Shown: positions 30,670 to 39,469 of the stretch, piece after piece
Position numbering within the stretch: position 1 is the first letter of the stretch
How the letters are laid out: each line of letters starts with the position of its first letter
Source of the DNA: Nonlabens sp. Ci31
GTDB taxonomy: Bacteria > Bacteroidota > Bacteroidia > Flavobacteriales > Flavobacteriaceae
DNA length: 64,000 nt
Assembly: GCF_012974865.1 (NCBI RefSeq)
Contig: NZ_CP043633.1
Coordinates: forward strand, 1,993,001 to 2,057,000
Direction: 5' to 3'
Notes under the pieces: generated by a model
What the model saw: the letters and a program-made list of their open reading frames with translations, nothing else
Databases searched by the model: none
What the model was told of the DNA's origin: nothing
Translations under genes and position numbers: made by a program

Positions 30670-32019
30670 ATGAAAACCTTTGTTGATCTGAACCTCAAAA
30701 CACCCTTACAGAACGGGTTAGAGGAATTGGGTTTTGAGACCATGACACCAATTCAAGAAGAGGCTTTTCCCGTCATTCTTTCTGGACGTGATATGATAGG
30801 AATCGCGCAAACAGGAACTGGTAAAACTTTGGGTTACATGTTGCCATTGCTACATGAGTTAAAATATGCTCAGATAGATGACCCTAGAGTCTTAGTTCTT
30901 GTTCCTACTAGAGAGCTGGTAGTGCAAGTCACAGAAAATATTAAAGAGTATTCTAAGTATATGAAATTAAGGGTATTGGGGATCTACGGAGGCACCAATA
31001 TCAATACTCAAAAGAAGGCCTATGCAGAAGGCGTTGATGTTCTGGTGGCGACTCCAGGACGATTATACGATCTTATCGTGAGTCAAACGGTCAACTTTAA
31101 GAACTGTAAAAAGGTGGTGATTGATGAGGTAGACGTGATGCTGGATCTAGGTTTTAGATTTCAGCTGACTAATATTTTTGATCATTTGCCTAAGCGACGT
31201 CAGAACATCATGTTCTCAGCAACGATGACAGATCAAATAGAAGATTTTATAAAAGCTTACTTCTATAATCCAGATAAGATTTCCATAGCTGTTTCAGGTA
31301 CGCGATTAGAAAATATCGAACAGTCTTGTTATGCAGTAGAGAACTTCTACACCAAAGCAAATTTGCTTATGCACTTAGTAAGTGATCAAGAGAAGTTTCA
31401 TAAAGTACTGGTCTTTGTAGGAAACAAAAAAAGTGCCGATAGACTTCAAGAAGTCATGAGTCCACATTACGGCGGGGAGATTTCTGTTATTCACTCTAAC
31501 AAGACTCAAAATTACAGATTGAGGTCCATTGAGCTTTTTGATACTGGTGAAAGCCGTATTCTAGTTTCTACAGATGTTATGGCTCGTGGTCTGGATCTGG
31601 ATAAAATCTCTCATGTTATCAATATGGATGTGCCGGCATTTCCAGAAAACTACATGCACCGTATAGGAAGAACTGGTCGTGCCGAAGAAATAGGGCGGTC
31701 TATTCTGTTTTATACAGAGAAAGAAAAGGAAGATAAAGAAAGGATTGAGGAGCTCATGAATTATAAGATTCCTGCGCTCGCTTTTCCTGAAGAAGTAGAG
31801 ATTTCAGAGCAAAAAACTCCGGAAGAAAAACCTATAATACGGGAGATTTTCAATCCGCATAAAGCAATTGAAGATGAGCGAGGTGCTGCTTTTCACGATA
31901 GGAGTGAGAAAAACTCCAAGACCAATGAAGGCGGTAGTTACCGTCGCATTATAGCAGCAAAGTATAAAAAACCTAAAACCCGAGGTGATAAAGGAGCTAA
32001 CAGGCGCCATAAGAAATAA
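30670..32019 (+). CDS. DEAD/DEAH-box RNA helicase
   Basis: The 449-residue protein has the DEAD-box order: Q motif (PIQEEAFP), motif I AQTGTGKT, Ia PTRELVVQV, Ib TPGRL, motif II with DEVD in place of DEAD, motif III SAT, then motif V ARGLD and motif VI HRIGRTGRA. A basic C-terminal tail (about 420-449) follows. The DEVD variant is known in this superfamily. The ATG at 30670 is preferred over an upstream in-frame TTG because the promoter box overlaps the latter. A strong terminator follows. Confidence 0.93.
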   Translation: MKTFVDLNLKTPLQNGLEELGFETMTPIQEEAFPVILSGRDMIGIAQTGTGKTLGYMLPLLHELKYAQIDDPRVLVLVPTRELVVQVTENIKEYSKYMKLRVLGIYGGTNINTQKKAYAEGVDVLVATPGRLYDLIVSQTVNFKNCKKVVIDEVDVMLDLGFRFQLTNIFDHLPKRRQNIMFSATMTDQIEDFIKAYFYNPDKISIAVSGTRLENIEQSCYAVENFYTKANLLMHLVSDQEKFHKVLVFVGNKKSADRLQEVMSPHYGGEISVIHSNKTQNYRLRSIELFDTGESRILVSTDVMARGLDLDKISHVINMDVPAFPENYMHRIGRTGRAEEIGRSILFYTEKEKEDKERIEELMNYKIPALAFPEEVEISEQKTPEEKPIIREIFNPHKAIEDERGAAFHDRSEKNSKTNEGGSYRRIIAAKYKKPKTRGDKGANRRHKK

Positions 32020-32024
32020 GCATA

Positions 32025-32063
32025 AAAAAAGCCGTTTAAGAAACTTTTCTTAAACGGCTTTTC
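32025..32063. terminator. Terminator between the helicase and the DUF6263 gene
   Basis: AAAAGCCGTTTAAGAAA pairs with TCTTAAACGGCTTTT around a short loop. The genes on both sides are convergent, and both flanks have suitable A/T runs, so it probably works in both directions. Confidence 0.9.
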
Positions 32064-32079
32064 TGTTTTTTTACATGGA

Positions 32080-32976
32080 TTACTCGATAACCGTTGTAGT
32101 GGTAGAGGTCATAGTCATTTTCAATTCTTGAGGCATGGTCTCAGATTTTTCAATCAATACTGTTCCATCAAGACTCTGCTCAAAATTAGCTTTTTTGATC
32201 CAGCCTGTTTTTTTATCAATGGTATAGCTTGCTTTTAATGGACCCGCCAAATCGTACTTTGCCTTCATGCCCATTAAATCGGTAGTGGCGTCTTTAGGCG
32301 TTGCAATCATAGCAGAAGAGTTGATGATATACGACTCATCTGTGACGCTTTCCAAAGTATAAGTGGTTGTAGATTCAAAAGTAGCTATAGAACTAATCAT
32401 AATCACTTGGTCCCAAGAATCACCGATATTGACCTCTTTTGTCGGCAATATTTGAGTGATTTTATTGTAGCTATCTATTTGCTTTTCAGCACTCATTTCT
32501 TTTTTCATAGCCCCTTCAATCTGTAATAATTGCATTTCTGGCAATTCCATACCCTCTATTAATCCTACAAGCTGTGCGCTATTATCAAAGCTTAATATTT
32601 CTCCCTTATTATTCATGGTGATTTTTATAGGGTCTTTAATCATGTTTTTAAACATCTGATTCATTGGGTTAGAAGAAGCTCCATCAGAAGACATTGTCTC
32701 ACTTCCCATAGCAGATTTAGTAGTGTTGGACATACTTTTAACAATAATATCTATAGAATAAATACCATCCTTAATGCCTGTTACTATATAATCGGACTCC
32801 GTAGAAATGATAGTCGTGATATCTTGAGGCATGCCGTTAATAACTTGCTTTTGCTCACTAGTAACCACTAAGTTTTGTGGGTATACTCCATCTTTTTCAA
32901 GATTGTAAACAATATCGTATTGAGCTGTTGTGATCATGCAACAACATAAAGCGATAAATAATAATGTCTTTTTCAT
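32080..32976 (-). CDS. DUF6263-family exported protein
   Basis: The 298-residue product starts with a signal peptide (MKKTLLFIALCCCMITTAQ, cleaved after about residue 19). The rest is beta-rich with many Thr and Ser, and the segments VNIGDSWDQ and KASYTIDKKTGWIKKANFEQ fit the DUF6263 pattern seen in Bacteroidota. Function unknown; likely periplasmic. It is a single gene. Confidence 0.75.
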   Translation of the reverse strand: MKKTLLFIALCCCMITTAQYDIVYNLEKDGVYPQNLVVTSEQKQVINGMPQDITTIISTESDYIVTGIKDGIYSIDIIVKSMSNTTKSAMGSETMSSDGASSNPMNQMFKNMIKDPIKITMNNKGEILSFDNSAQLVGLIEGMELPEMQLLQIEGAMKKEMSAEKQIDSYNKITQILPTKEVNIGDSWDQVIMISSIATFESTTTYTLESVTDESYIINSSAMIATPKDATTDLMGMKAKYDLAGPLKASYTIDKKTGWIKKANFEQSLDGTVLIEKSETMPQELKMTMTSTTTTVIE

Positions 32977-33386
32977 GTTTTTTAGTTTGGCGGGCTAATA
33001 TAAGATCAGAAAATGATTTAGAAGTGATTTTAACGATTTTCTAACGATAGGTAAAGGTTCCTAAACACAGGTTCTTTTTTTGCAATGTATCATCCATATA
33101 TAGGAATGCCTTAATAGCTCTTTCTTGTTTTTGGTTACCTGTGCCGTTCTGAATATGTTTTTAAGAGATGGAGAGCCTAAGGCAACCTGTTCTTTGTATA
33201 TAGTGTCTCAAGAGTTTCCGATATTGTTAGGGATTCCGCTTTCGCGAAAGCGAGATAAAAAGCAAGCATAACACTAATTAACGTTAAACGGTACAAAAGT
33301 GGTCCAATAGTTGAAAAGTGGTGGTGTGATATGTCCGAAAATCTAAAAAGACTTAACTATATTGCGCACCTTAATTTAAAGAGAAA
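32977..33386. other. Gene-free stretch before the OmpH-like gene
   Basis: No gene is seen. The stretch contains the palindrome at 33237-33252 and, at its right end, the upstream region of the OmpH-like gene, where no clear TAnnTTTG box is visible. Confidence 0.5.
33237..33252. repeat. Perfect 16-bp palindrome CGCTTTCGCGAAAGCG (intergenic copy)
   Basis: One of six perfect copies in the window; it lies 135 bases before the OmpH-like gene. Confidence 0.85.
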
Positions 33387-33908
33387 ATGAAAAAATTACT
33401 TTTAGTATTATTCCTAGCAGCAGGAACGGCGATGGCACAAACAGGTTATGTAGCTTCTGAAGCTCTTTTACAATCTATGCCAGAGTTTCAAACAGCTCAG
33501 CAGGAAATCAGCAAACTAGCAGCATCATTAAAAGCAGATGATACGAAGGCAGAAAACAATGTAAAAGAAAAAATGGCACTTCTTCAAGCTAAGGTTCAAG
33601 AATTACGTCAGACTGCGACAGATGAAGTGGCTTTTAATCAAGAATTAGAAATCTATAAGTCTCAGGCTTCCGCATTAGAGAATGAATTGCTGAATAGTAA
33701 AAAACTAGCTGAGTTAAAGTTAGGGGAAAAGCAAAATAAATTATTGACTCCACTTTCTAAGAAGCTCAACGAGGCTATTAAAAAAGTGGCTCTTGCTAGG
33801 GGTTACAATATTATAGTAGATCTTAGCGCCGTAGCTTACGCGACAGAAGAAGCTAATATCAGCAAGGCTGTAGCTTTAGAATTGGGTATTCCTGTTCCAA
33901 CAGAATAA
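33387..33908 (+). CDS. OmpH/Skp-family periplasmic chaperone
   Basis: The 173-residue product has a signal peptide (MKKLLLVLFLAAGTAMAQ) and then GYVASEALLQSMPEF, the typical OmpH start with a serine/threonine-rich strand. A long charged coiled coil spans about residues 30-125, and the family's C-terminal strand with YNIIVDLSAVAY follows. Skp-type trimers hold unfolded outer-membrane proteins. The usual neighbour bamA is absent, so this may be an extra paralogue. Confidence 0.9.
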   Translation: MKKLLLVLFLAAGTAMAQTGYVASEALLQSMPEFQTAQQEISKLAASLKADDTKAENNVKEKMALLQAKVQELRQTATDEVAFNQELEIYKSQASALENELLNSKKLAELKLGEKQNKLLTPLSKKLNEAIKKVALARGYNIIVDLSAVAYATEEANISKAVALELGIPVPTE

Positions 33909-33929
33909 GATTTCCAGTTTTATTTATTT

Positions 33930-33964
33930 AAAAAGATCACTTCTAACGGAGTGATCTTTTTTTA
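33930..33964 (+). terminator. Rho-independent terminator after the OmpH-like gene
   Basis: AAAAGATCACT and AGTGATCTTTT flank an eight-base loop, followed by seven T. Confidence 0.9.
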
Positions 33965-34033
33965 TGTTGCTTAGTGAAATAAAAGTTTATGTTAAAAAGC
34001 GGGTCATCCATAAGACTTATTTATGGTAATCAT

Positions 34034-34041
34034 TATATTTG
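34034..34041 (+). promoter_or_regulatory. -7 box upstream of the SulP/carbonic anhydrase unit
   Basis: TATATTTG matches TAnnTTTG and lies 28 bases before the TTG start of the small protein at 34070. Confidence 0.5.
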
Positions 34042-34069
34042 TTTATATATATCATAAGCAGTAATTCAA

Positions 34070-34396
34070 TTGAAAAACTTATTTGCAAATCATAATTTTA
34101 TAGGAAACATATTTGTTTTGCTTATTTGCGCTTTGTTTTTAGGACAACCTGTTGTTGAGGTGTGTTTAAATAGGAACTATGACGTGTCTATTTTAGACGT
34201 CGAGGTAGATGGAGTATCTGATGTGGAAGAGTACACGGACACCGATTTAGAAAACGAGAAGACCATTACTGATTTGTTATTATTTGAATCCAAAAACGGC
34301 TCATTTATTCCAGTTTATACAGTTGATTATACACCTCCTCTTTGGTGTGATTGCTCTCAGGAGATATTGATTCCGCCCCCGGAATTATTTGTCTAG
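34070..34396 (+). CDS. Small exported hypothetical protein preceding SulP (TTG start)
   Basis: I do not recognise a family. The 108-residue frame has no in-frame ATG; the only useful start is the TTG at 34070, giving MKNLFANHNF. Residues 11-26 are strongly hydrophobic (a signal or anchor), followed by an acidic middle (DVEVDGVSDVEEYTDTDLE) and a short tail with CDC and IPPPE. It begins a run of three plus-strand genes with SulP and carbonic anhydrase, behind a good -7 box, so it is probably expressed. Confidence 0.5.
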   Translation: MKNLFANHNFIGNIFVLLICALFLGQPVVEVCLNRNYDVSILDVEVDGVSDVEEYTDTDLENEKTITDLLLFESKNGSFIPVYTVDYTPPLWCDCSQEILIPPPELFV

Positions 34397-34498
34397 AAGC
34401 AACTCGAGATCATTTTAAAACTTTATTTATCAAAGCATTGATTTGCAAGTCAAATCATGCTTCATGTTCCTGTTGTTTAAGGAACCATATCCCATTTT

Positions 34499-36118
34499 AT
34501 GAATTCATCAAATCCGTTTAAAAATTTAAAAAAAGATATTCCAGCAAGTATTGTCGTGTTTTTTGTGGCATTACCACTTTGCTTAGGTATAGCACTAGCT
34601 AGTGGCGCACCGCCATTTGCTGGACTCATCTCTGGTATTATAGGAGGGATTCTTGTAGGTTCTTTGAGTGGTTCTCAATTGGGTGTAAGTGGTCCGGCCG
34701 CAGGGCTTGCAGCTATAGTGGCTGTCGCAATTACTGATTTGGGTGGTTTTGAGATCTTTTTAGTAGCCGTTGTTATAGGTGGTTTGATTCAAATCGTTTT
34801 TGGCCTTTTGAAATTAGGTATTATAGGGTATTATTTTCCTTCCTCTGTCATAAAAGGGATGCTTACTGGTATAGGGATCATCATATTTTTAAAGCAGATC
34901 CCACATTTTTTCGGACTAGATAAAGATCCAGAAGGCGACTGGAATTTCTTCCAGATAGATGGAGAAAATACCTTTAGTGAGATTTTAAGTATAGGAGAAT
35001 ATATCAGTCCAGGAGCTACACTAGTTGGGTGCATAGCACTTGCCATTTTATTGTTGTGGAGTAATGTGCTCCAAGAAAAATCAAAATTTTTTGAAATTAT
35101 ACAAGGTCCTTTAGTTGCTGTAGCTGTGGGTATTATTTATTATATCATCACTAGCGATGCAGTGTACTGGAATATATCAGAAGCGCATTTAGTAAATGTA
35201 CCTGTCCCTGATGGTTTTGATTCCTTTATAGGGCAATTTAAATTTCCAGACTTCAGTCAGATAACTAATGTAGATGTGATTATTACAGGATTTACGATAG
35301 CCATAGTTGCTTCATTAGAAACATTATTATGTGTAGAGGCTACGGATAAGATAGATCCTCTTAAAAGAGTTACACCTACTAATAAAGAATTGATTGCTCA
35401 AGGAGTGGGAAATGTAGCATCTGGATTCATAGGAGGACTTCCTATTACACAAGTAATCGTTAGGAGTAGTGCAAATATTCAATCTGGTGGAAAAACTAAA
35501 ATGAGTGCCATTTTGCACGGTTTCCTTTTATTAGCGTCGGTCATTTTAATACCGACTCTTATGAATAAAATTCCCTTATCAGTTCTTGCGGCTATATTGC
35601 TTATTGTAGGATATAAGCTAGCAAAGCCCAGTATATTTAAACAAATGTGGAGTTCTGGATGGCGTCAGTTTATTCCCTTTATTGTGACGGTACTATTGTT
35701 GCAATTTAATTTCTTACTAGGTGTAGGAGTAGGTCTGGCATTAGGAATTATCATCACACTTTTCCAAAGTTATCAAAACTCTCATTTTCTTCATGCTGTA
35801 GAAAGCGATGTATCAGGAAGACATATAGTTAAAATGGTTCTTGCAGAAGAGGTTACTTTCTTTAATAAAGCGACGATATTAAGAGAGCTAGATAACCTAC
35901 CTAGAAACACTTATCTGGAATTGGATGTAAGTAATACCAGTTATCTGGATTATGATGTTGTAGAGATTCTAGATGATTTCAGAGAAAAAGCAATTTATAA
36001 GGAGATTGATATCAAATTGATTTCAGAAAGAGGAATAGTAGAAAACCCAGATAGTTTTATAGAATTCTTTAAATTGAGACCTAAGCAAGACAAATTTAAA
36101 TTCAAAAGATATAAATAA
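34499..36118 (+). CDS. SulP-family anion transporter, probably bicarbonate
   Basis: The 539-residue product has about 10-14 membrane segments in residues 15-415 with SulP signatures (PASIVVFFVALPLCLGIALASGAP, then GSLSGSQLGVSGPAAGLAAI). The C-terminal about 110 residues are a degenerate STAS-like domain. SulP carriers move sulfate, bicarbonate and other anions. The direct one-base overlap with a beta-carbonic anhydrase gene argues for bicarbonate here, as in BicA-like systems (inference). Confidence 0.9.
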   Translation: MNSSNPFKNLKKDIPASIVVFFVALPLCLGIALASGAPPFAGLISGIIGGILVGSLSGSQLGVSGPAAGLAAIVAVAITDLGGFEIFLVAVVIGGLIQIVFGLLKLGIIGYYFPSSVIKGMLTGIGIIIFLKQIPHFFGLDKDPEGDWNFFQIDGENTFSEILSIGEYISPGATLVGCIALAILLLWSNVLQEKSKFFEIIQGPLVAVAVGIIYYIITSDAVYWNISEAHLVNVPVPDGFDSFIGQFKFPDFSQITNVDVIITGFTIAIVASLETLLCVEATDKIDPLKRVTPTNKELIAQGVGNVASGFIGGLPITQVIVRSSANIQSGGKTKMSAILHGFLLLASVILIPTLMNKIPLSVLAAILLIVGYKLAKPSIFKQMWSSGWRQFIPFIVTVLLLQFNFLLGVGVGLALGIIITLFQSYQNSHFLHAVESDVSGRHIVKMVLAEEVTFFNKATILRELDNLPRNTYLELDVSNTSYLDYDVVEILDDFREKAIYKEIDIKLISERGIVENPDSFIEFFKLRPKQDKFKFKRYK

Positions 36119-36747
36119 TGAAAGTACATACTAAAGAATCGCAAGCTACCATGACGCCGGAGAAAGCGTTGCAGTTTTTAACTGAAGGTAACGAGCGATT
36201 TCAAAACAACTTAAAAGCAAACCGAAATTTATTACAACAAATAAACGATACTCGCGATGGTCAGTTTCCTTTTGCGACCATTCTTAGTTGCATAGACTCA
36301 CGTGTGTCGGCAGAGTTGGTTTTTGATCAAGGTTTAGGCGATATATTTAGTGTTCGTATTGCTGGTAATTTTGTAAACGAAGACATTTTAGGAAGTATGG
36401 AGTTTGCTTGTAAGCTTGCTGGGACGAAGCTTGTAGTGGTTTTAGGACATACCAGTTGTGGTGCTATAAAAGGAGCCTGTGATCATGCAAGACTAGGCAA
36501 TCTTACCAAGCTTATAGAGAAAATAGAACCGGCAGTATACGCAGTAAACGAACCTCAAGAAGAAGCTTTACGCAATTCTAAAAATTTAGAGTTTGTAGAC
36601 GCTGTTTCTGTAAAAAACGTAGAGCTTACTATTGAGAGAATACGCAAAGAAAGTCCCGTTTTAAAAGAACTAGAAGAAGATGGGGACATTAAAATAGTAG
36701 GGGCAATGTACGATATCGCTACTGGGGCTGTAGAGTTTTATAGTTAA
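36118..36747 (+). CDS. Beta-class carbonic anhydrase
   Basis: The 209-residue enzyme interconverts CO2 and bicarbonate. Zinc ligands are Cys58 (CIDSR, with Asp60/Arg62 dyad), His111 and Cys114 (GHTSCGAI). Residues 15-45 hold the usual FLTEGNERFQNN helix. It is coupled to the SulP gene through a one-base overlap of TAATG, so CO2/bicarbonate turnover and anion transport are co-expressed. No signal peptide is seen, so it acts in the cytoplasm. Confidence 0.95.
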   Translation: MKVHTKESQATMTPEKALQFLTEGNERFQNNLKANRNLLQQINDTRDGQFPFATILSCIDSRVSAELVFDQGLGDIFSVRIAGNFVNEDILGSMEFACKLAGTKLVVVLGHTSCGAIKGACDHARLGNLTKLIEKIEPAVYAVNEPQEEALRNSKNLEFVDAVSVKNVELTIERIRKESPVLKELEEDGDIKIVGAMYDIATGAVEFYS

Positions 36748-36777
36748 TAGCAGTTGTATTTTTGAGTTGTAATCATA

Positions 36778-36812
36778 GAGCCCTCCTATTATCATGGCGG
36801 GCTTTGTTGTTT
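36778..36812. terminator. Hairpin between carbonic anhydrase and patatin genes
   Basis: AGCCCTCC and GGCGGGCT pair with one mismatch around a nine-base loop, with T-rich bases on the plus side. It lies between convergent genes. Confidence 0.65.
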
Positions 36813-36816
36813 ATTT

Positions 36817-37569
36817 TCAATCAAAAATAGTTGTGTTTTTTAAATCTTGTAATGCTGACTTATAACCTATTTCAAATATATCTTTCATCGCTTTAAAGCT
36901 GAACAAGCCATAGTTAAATAAATCAGGCTCTATCAATAAATCACACTGACTAAATTTTATTTTGTCTTGCTGATACTGATTGATGGTGTAAGCCCTACCC
37001 GCCACATCGTAAGAGTGCTTGAGCTTTTGCTTTGTAAGATCTACTTTATTCACGTAGCTGCCTATTTTAAGGTCACAATCATCTAATAAGTCAATAGGAA
37101 AATTATTTAAAACACCACCGTCTACATAGGTGTTTCCTTCAATTTCTACTGGTGTGAATATTCCTGGAAAAGCAGCACTTGCCAGTATGGGTAAGTACAA
37201 CTCGCCCTCTTTAAATATTCTGAGTTTTCCAGCATTAAGATCAGTAGCTGTCACCGTTAGCGGGATCTCTAAGGAATCAAAACTATTTTCAGGGATATAG
37301 GAAGCTAAATGATCTATAAAAACAGAAGAATTGATAAATCCAGCTTGTCCAAAAGCAAATATTTTAGGATCGAAGAGGTTGGATTTTTCAAAGAAATGAA
37401 AGATTTCTTCCATTCCTATTCCCTTTGCATAGAGGGCACCTACTAATGCTCCAGCACTTGTGCCAGATATTTGATTTACATTGATACTGTGCTCCTGAAG
37501 AGCTTTAATGACTCCAGCATGTGCGACACCTCTAACGCCACCACCAGAAAGTGCTAAACCTATTTTCAT
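36817..37569 (-). CDS. Patatin-like phospholipase
   Basis: The 250-residue hydrolase has the patatin dyad: the oxyanion loop GGGVRGVAHAG (residues about 9-19), nucleophile Ser in GTSAG (about 37-41), and the Asp in DGGVLNNFP. It lacks a signal peptide, so it probably acts on membrane lipids from the cytoplasm. Its ATG overlaps the stop of the upstream small membrane gene in ATGA, so the two are coupled. Confidence 0.92.
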   Translation of the reverse strand: MKIGLALSGGGVRGVAHAGVIKALQEHSINVNQISGTSAGALVGALYAKGIGMEEIFHFFEKSNLFDPKIFAFGQAGFINSSVFIDHLASYIPENSFDSLEIPLTVTATDLNAGKLRIFKEGELYLPILASAAFPGIFTPVEIEGNTYVDGGVLNNFPIDLLDDCDLKIGSYVNKVDLTKQKLKHSYDVAGRAYTINQYQQDKIKFSQCDLLIEPDLFNYGLFSFKAMKDIFEIGYKSALQDLKNTTIFD

Positions 37570-37826
37570 TTTCCCTCTTTTACTTGGTTGTGCTTCTCTT
37601 CTTTTTTTAAAAATAGGTAATACCCATTTACTATTAAAATGCCTGCATTAGTTACAATGATAGGCAGGTTAGGCGAGTCAAATAGAAATCCGTACAGTAG
37701 AAATAATACGCAACCTATGGAATTCACAGTGCGTAGAGTGATGATGTTTTTCATAAAGAAAGAAAATAGCACGACTGCACTTGCTGCATAACCTACTAGA
37801 TCTAATGTTTCTGTACCTAATTCCAT
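37566..37826 (-). CDS. Small membrane protein of the YgjV/SemiSWEET kind
   Basis: The 86-residue product has three hydrophobic segments (about 9-25, 33-49, 55-74) and a charged tail (KKEEKHNQVKEGK). The spacing and the residues LRTVNSIGCVLFLLYG and LPIIVTNAGILIVNGYYL recall bacterial YgjV-like or SemiSWEET three-helix proteins, but the PQ motif of SemiSWEET is absent. Translation is coupled to the patatin gene. Function unknown. Confidence 0.65.
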   Translation of the reverse strand: MELGTETLDLVGYAASAVVLFSFFMKNIITLRTVNSIGCVLFLLYGFLFDSPNLPIIVTNAGILIVNGYYLFLKKEEKHNQVKEGK

Positions 37827-38032
37827 AACTTATACTTGAGTATGCAATAGTACCGCTTAAAAGTCATATAGTCAGTAAAGAGCTATTTGTAATCTTGTTT
37901 ATTAAAACAGCCTTCTTTTTAAAATGATTACAAATAAAGAAAGCTTCTACTGTATTTATAGACCTATTTAATTCTTGTATTCCTGCTTTTTTAATAAAGA
38001 AAATCAGGCGTATAATCTTGTTATTTAATGAC

Positions 38033-38040
38033 TAAATTTG
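38033..38040 (+). promoter_or_regulatory. -7 box of hemJ
   Basis: TAAATTTG matches TAnnTTTG. It covers the upstream in-frame TTG (38038), so that codon cannot be in the message and the ATG at 38080 is the better start. Confidence 0.6.
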
Positions 38041-38079
38041 TGGATTCACACCATGCTTATGCTTTATGTTACCGCGTTT

Positions 38080-38631
38080 ATGGAAATTGATTTTTATCCT
38101 TATATAAAATCCTTGCACCTCATTTTTGTTGTTACTTGGTTTGCAGGACTGTTTTACATCCCTAGATTATTTGTCTATCAAATAGAAGCCCATGCAAAGC
38201 CAGAGCCTGAAAAAGGTATTTTACTTCAACAACTGAAGATCATGACGAGCAGGTTGTGGTATATCATTACGTGGCCTAGCGCTGTTCTTACGACAGTTTT
38301 TGCGATATGGTTACTTATTTTAAACCCTTATTGGTTGCAAGCTGCTTGGATGCAGGTAAAATTAGGTTTTGTGGTTTTACTCTTTATTTATCATATAAAA
38401 ACTCATTTTATCCAAAAGGAATTACAAAATGATGTGGTCAAATGGACTTCTAATGGCATGCGCATCTACAATGAAGGTGCTACGCTTATTTTGTTTGCAG
38501 TAGTGTTTTTAGTCATTGTTAAGAGTGCGATCAACTGGATTTACGGTTTGATAGGACTTTTAGTTTTTGCTGTAATTTTGATGCTCCTTTTTAAGCTTTA
38601 CAAAAGGCTTAGAGAAGGAAATAAGGAATAA
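38080..38631 (+). CDS. hemJ: Protoporphyrinogen IX oxidase HemJ (CopD family)
   Basis: HemJ oxidises protoporphyrinogen IX to protoporphyrin IX for haem synthesis. The 183-residue protein has four to five membrane segments and the family sequence YIKSLHLIFVVTWFAGLFYIPRLFVYQIEA with the conserved His and Arg, later WMQVKLGFVVLL and YHIKTHF. The frame is open 14 codons upstream, but the -7 box overlaps that part. No haem genes are next to it. Confidence 0.87.
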   Translation: MEIDFYPYIKSLHLIFVVTWFAGLFYIPRLFVYQIEAHAKPEPEKGILLQQLKIMTSRLWYIITWPSAVLTTVFAIWLLILNPYWLQAAWMQVKLGFVVLLFIYHIKTHFIQKELQNDVVKWTSNGMRIYNEGATLILFAVVFLVIVKSAINWIYGLIGLLVFAVILMLLFKLYKRLREGNKE

Positions 38632-38648
38632 ATATCTTGTGATGATCT

Positions 38649-38664
38649 CGCTTTCGCGAAAGCG
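38649..38664. repeat. Perfect 16-bp palindrome CGCTTTCGCGAAAGCG (intergenic copy)
   Basis: The symmetry extends by two bases on each side. It lies between the convergent hemJ and HMA genes and may double as a transcription end. Confidence 0.85.
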
Positions 38665-38731
38665 AGACAGTCCACAATTTTCTGTTTAGAAAGAAAATAG
38701 AAAGCGGTACAATGAACAATAAGATACACCT

Positions 38732-39469
38732 TTAGAATCCCTGCAACAACATAAAGACGGCCATAACGATCATGATTGCATTTTCCATAAAAGTAGCCTC
38801 AGTCATGGGTAATTTAAGCGCTGTTCCCAAACAGGCGCATGGAATAGATTTTTTATCTAGTAGTGTTTTTGTCACACCAATAGTAGTGATTCCTAAAATG
38901 ATCAATGTAGCTATAAGGGCTATATCTATTTCAAATCGTATTAAAAACATAAATCCGAGTGCCGTTTCTAGAAAAGGATAGGCCCATCCATAAATCGGAA
39001 TAATCTTAGCTAACGGATCATACATGGAAAAACTTTTTGAAAAGCCTTTTACATCTAGCATTTTAAAAAAGCTAAAAACGATAAAGAATAAACCCATAAA
39101 ATCCAGCATGGCTTCGTCCCAGTTTTCTCTTTGATAGTTGAGCAGCACTGTTGCAACCGTCAAGTAACCTAATATAAGAAACAAGGGCAGTAGTTGTTCC
39201 CACTTAGACTTTCCCGATTTTATAATCGAGCTGGAACTCGAACTAGAATCAATAACCTCAGGCTTTGTCATTGCTGTAATTACGTATTTTTTAGGGAGTG
39301 CTTCTTGAATGGTTTTAATGCCTATGTGATATGCCATAAGAATAACAGCCTGCTCATTTTCTAAAGTAACCATGGCTTCTTTAACACCAGGAATAGCATT
39401 GAGCCTTTTTTCCACATCGCTGCGGCAACCATTACAGGTCATTCCAGATATTTGATAGGTATGTTTCAT
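38732..39469 (-). CDS. HMA-domain protein with a MauE/DoxX-like membrane domain
   Basis: Residues 1-70 are a heavy-metal-associated domain with the ligand pair in GMTCNGCRSD (Cys12/Cys15). After a Ser-rich linker, residues about 90-245 form four to five membrane segments, in the style of MauE/DoxX redox proteins, with a PCACLG motif between segments. The layout suggests a membrane protein that receives Cu or a similar metal, or a disulfide carrier. It overlaps the stop of the lipoprotein gene by one base. Confidence 0.8.
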   Translation of the reverse strand: MKHTYQISGMTCNGCRSDVEKRLNAIPGVKEAMVTLENEQAVILMAYHIGIKTIQEALPKKYVITAMTKPEVIDSSSSSSSIIKSGKSKWEQLLPLFLILGYLTVATVLLNYQRENWDEAMLDFMGLFFIVFSFFKMLDVKGFSKSFSMYDPLAKIIPIYGWAYPFLETALGFMFLIRFEIDIALIATLIILGITTIGVTKTLLDKKSIPCACLGTALKLPMTEATFMENAIMIVMAVFMLLQGF

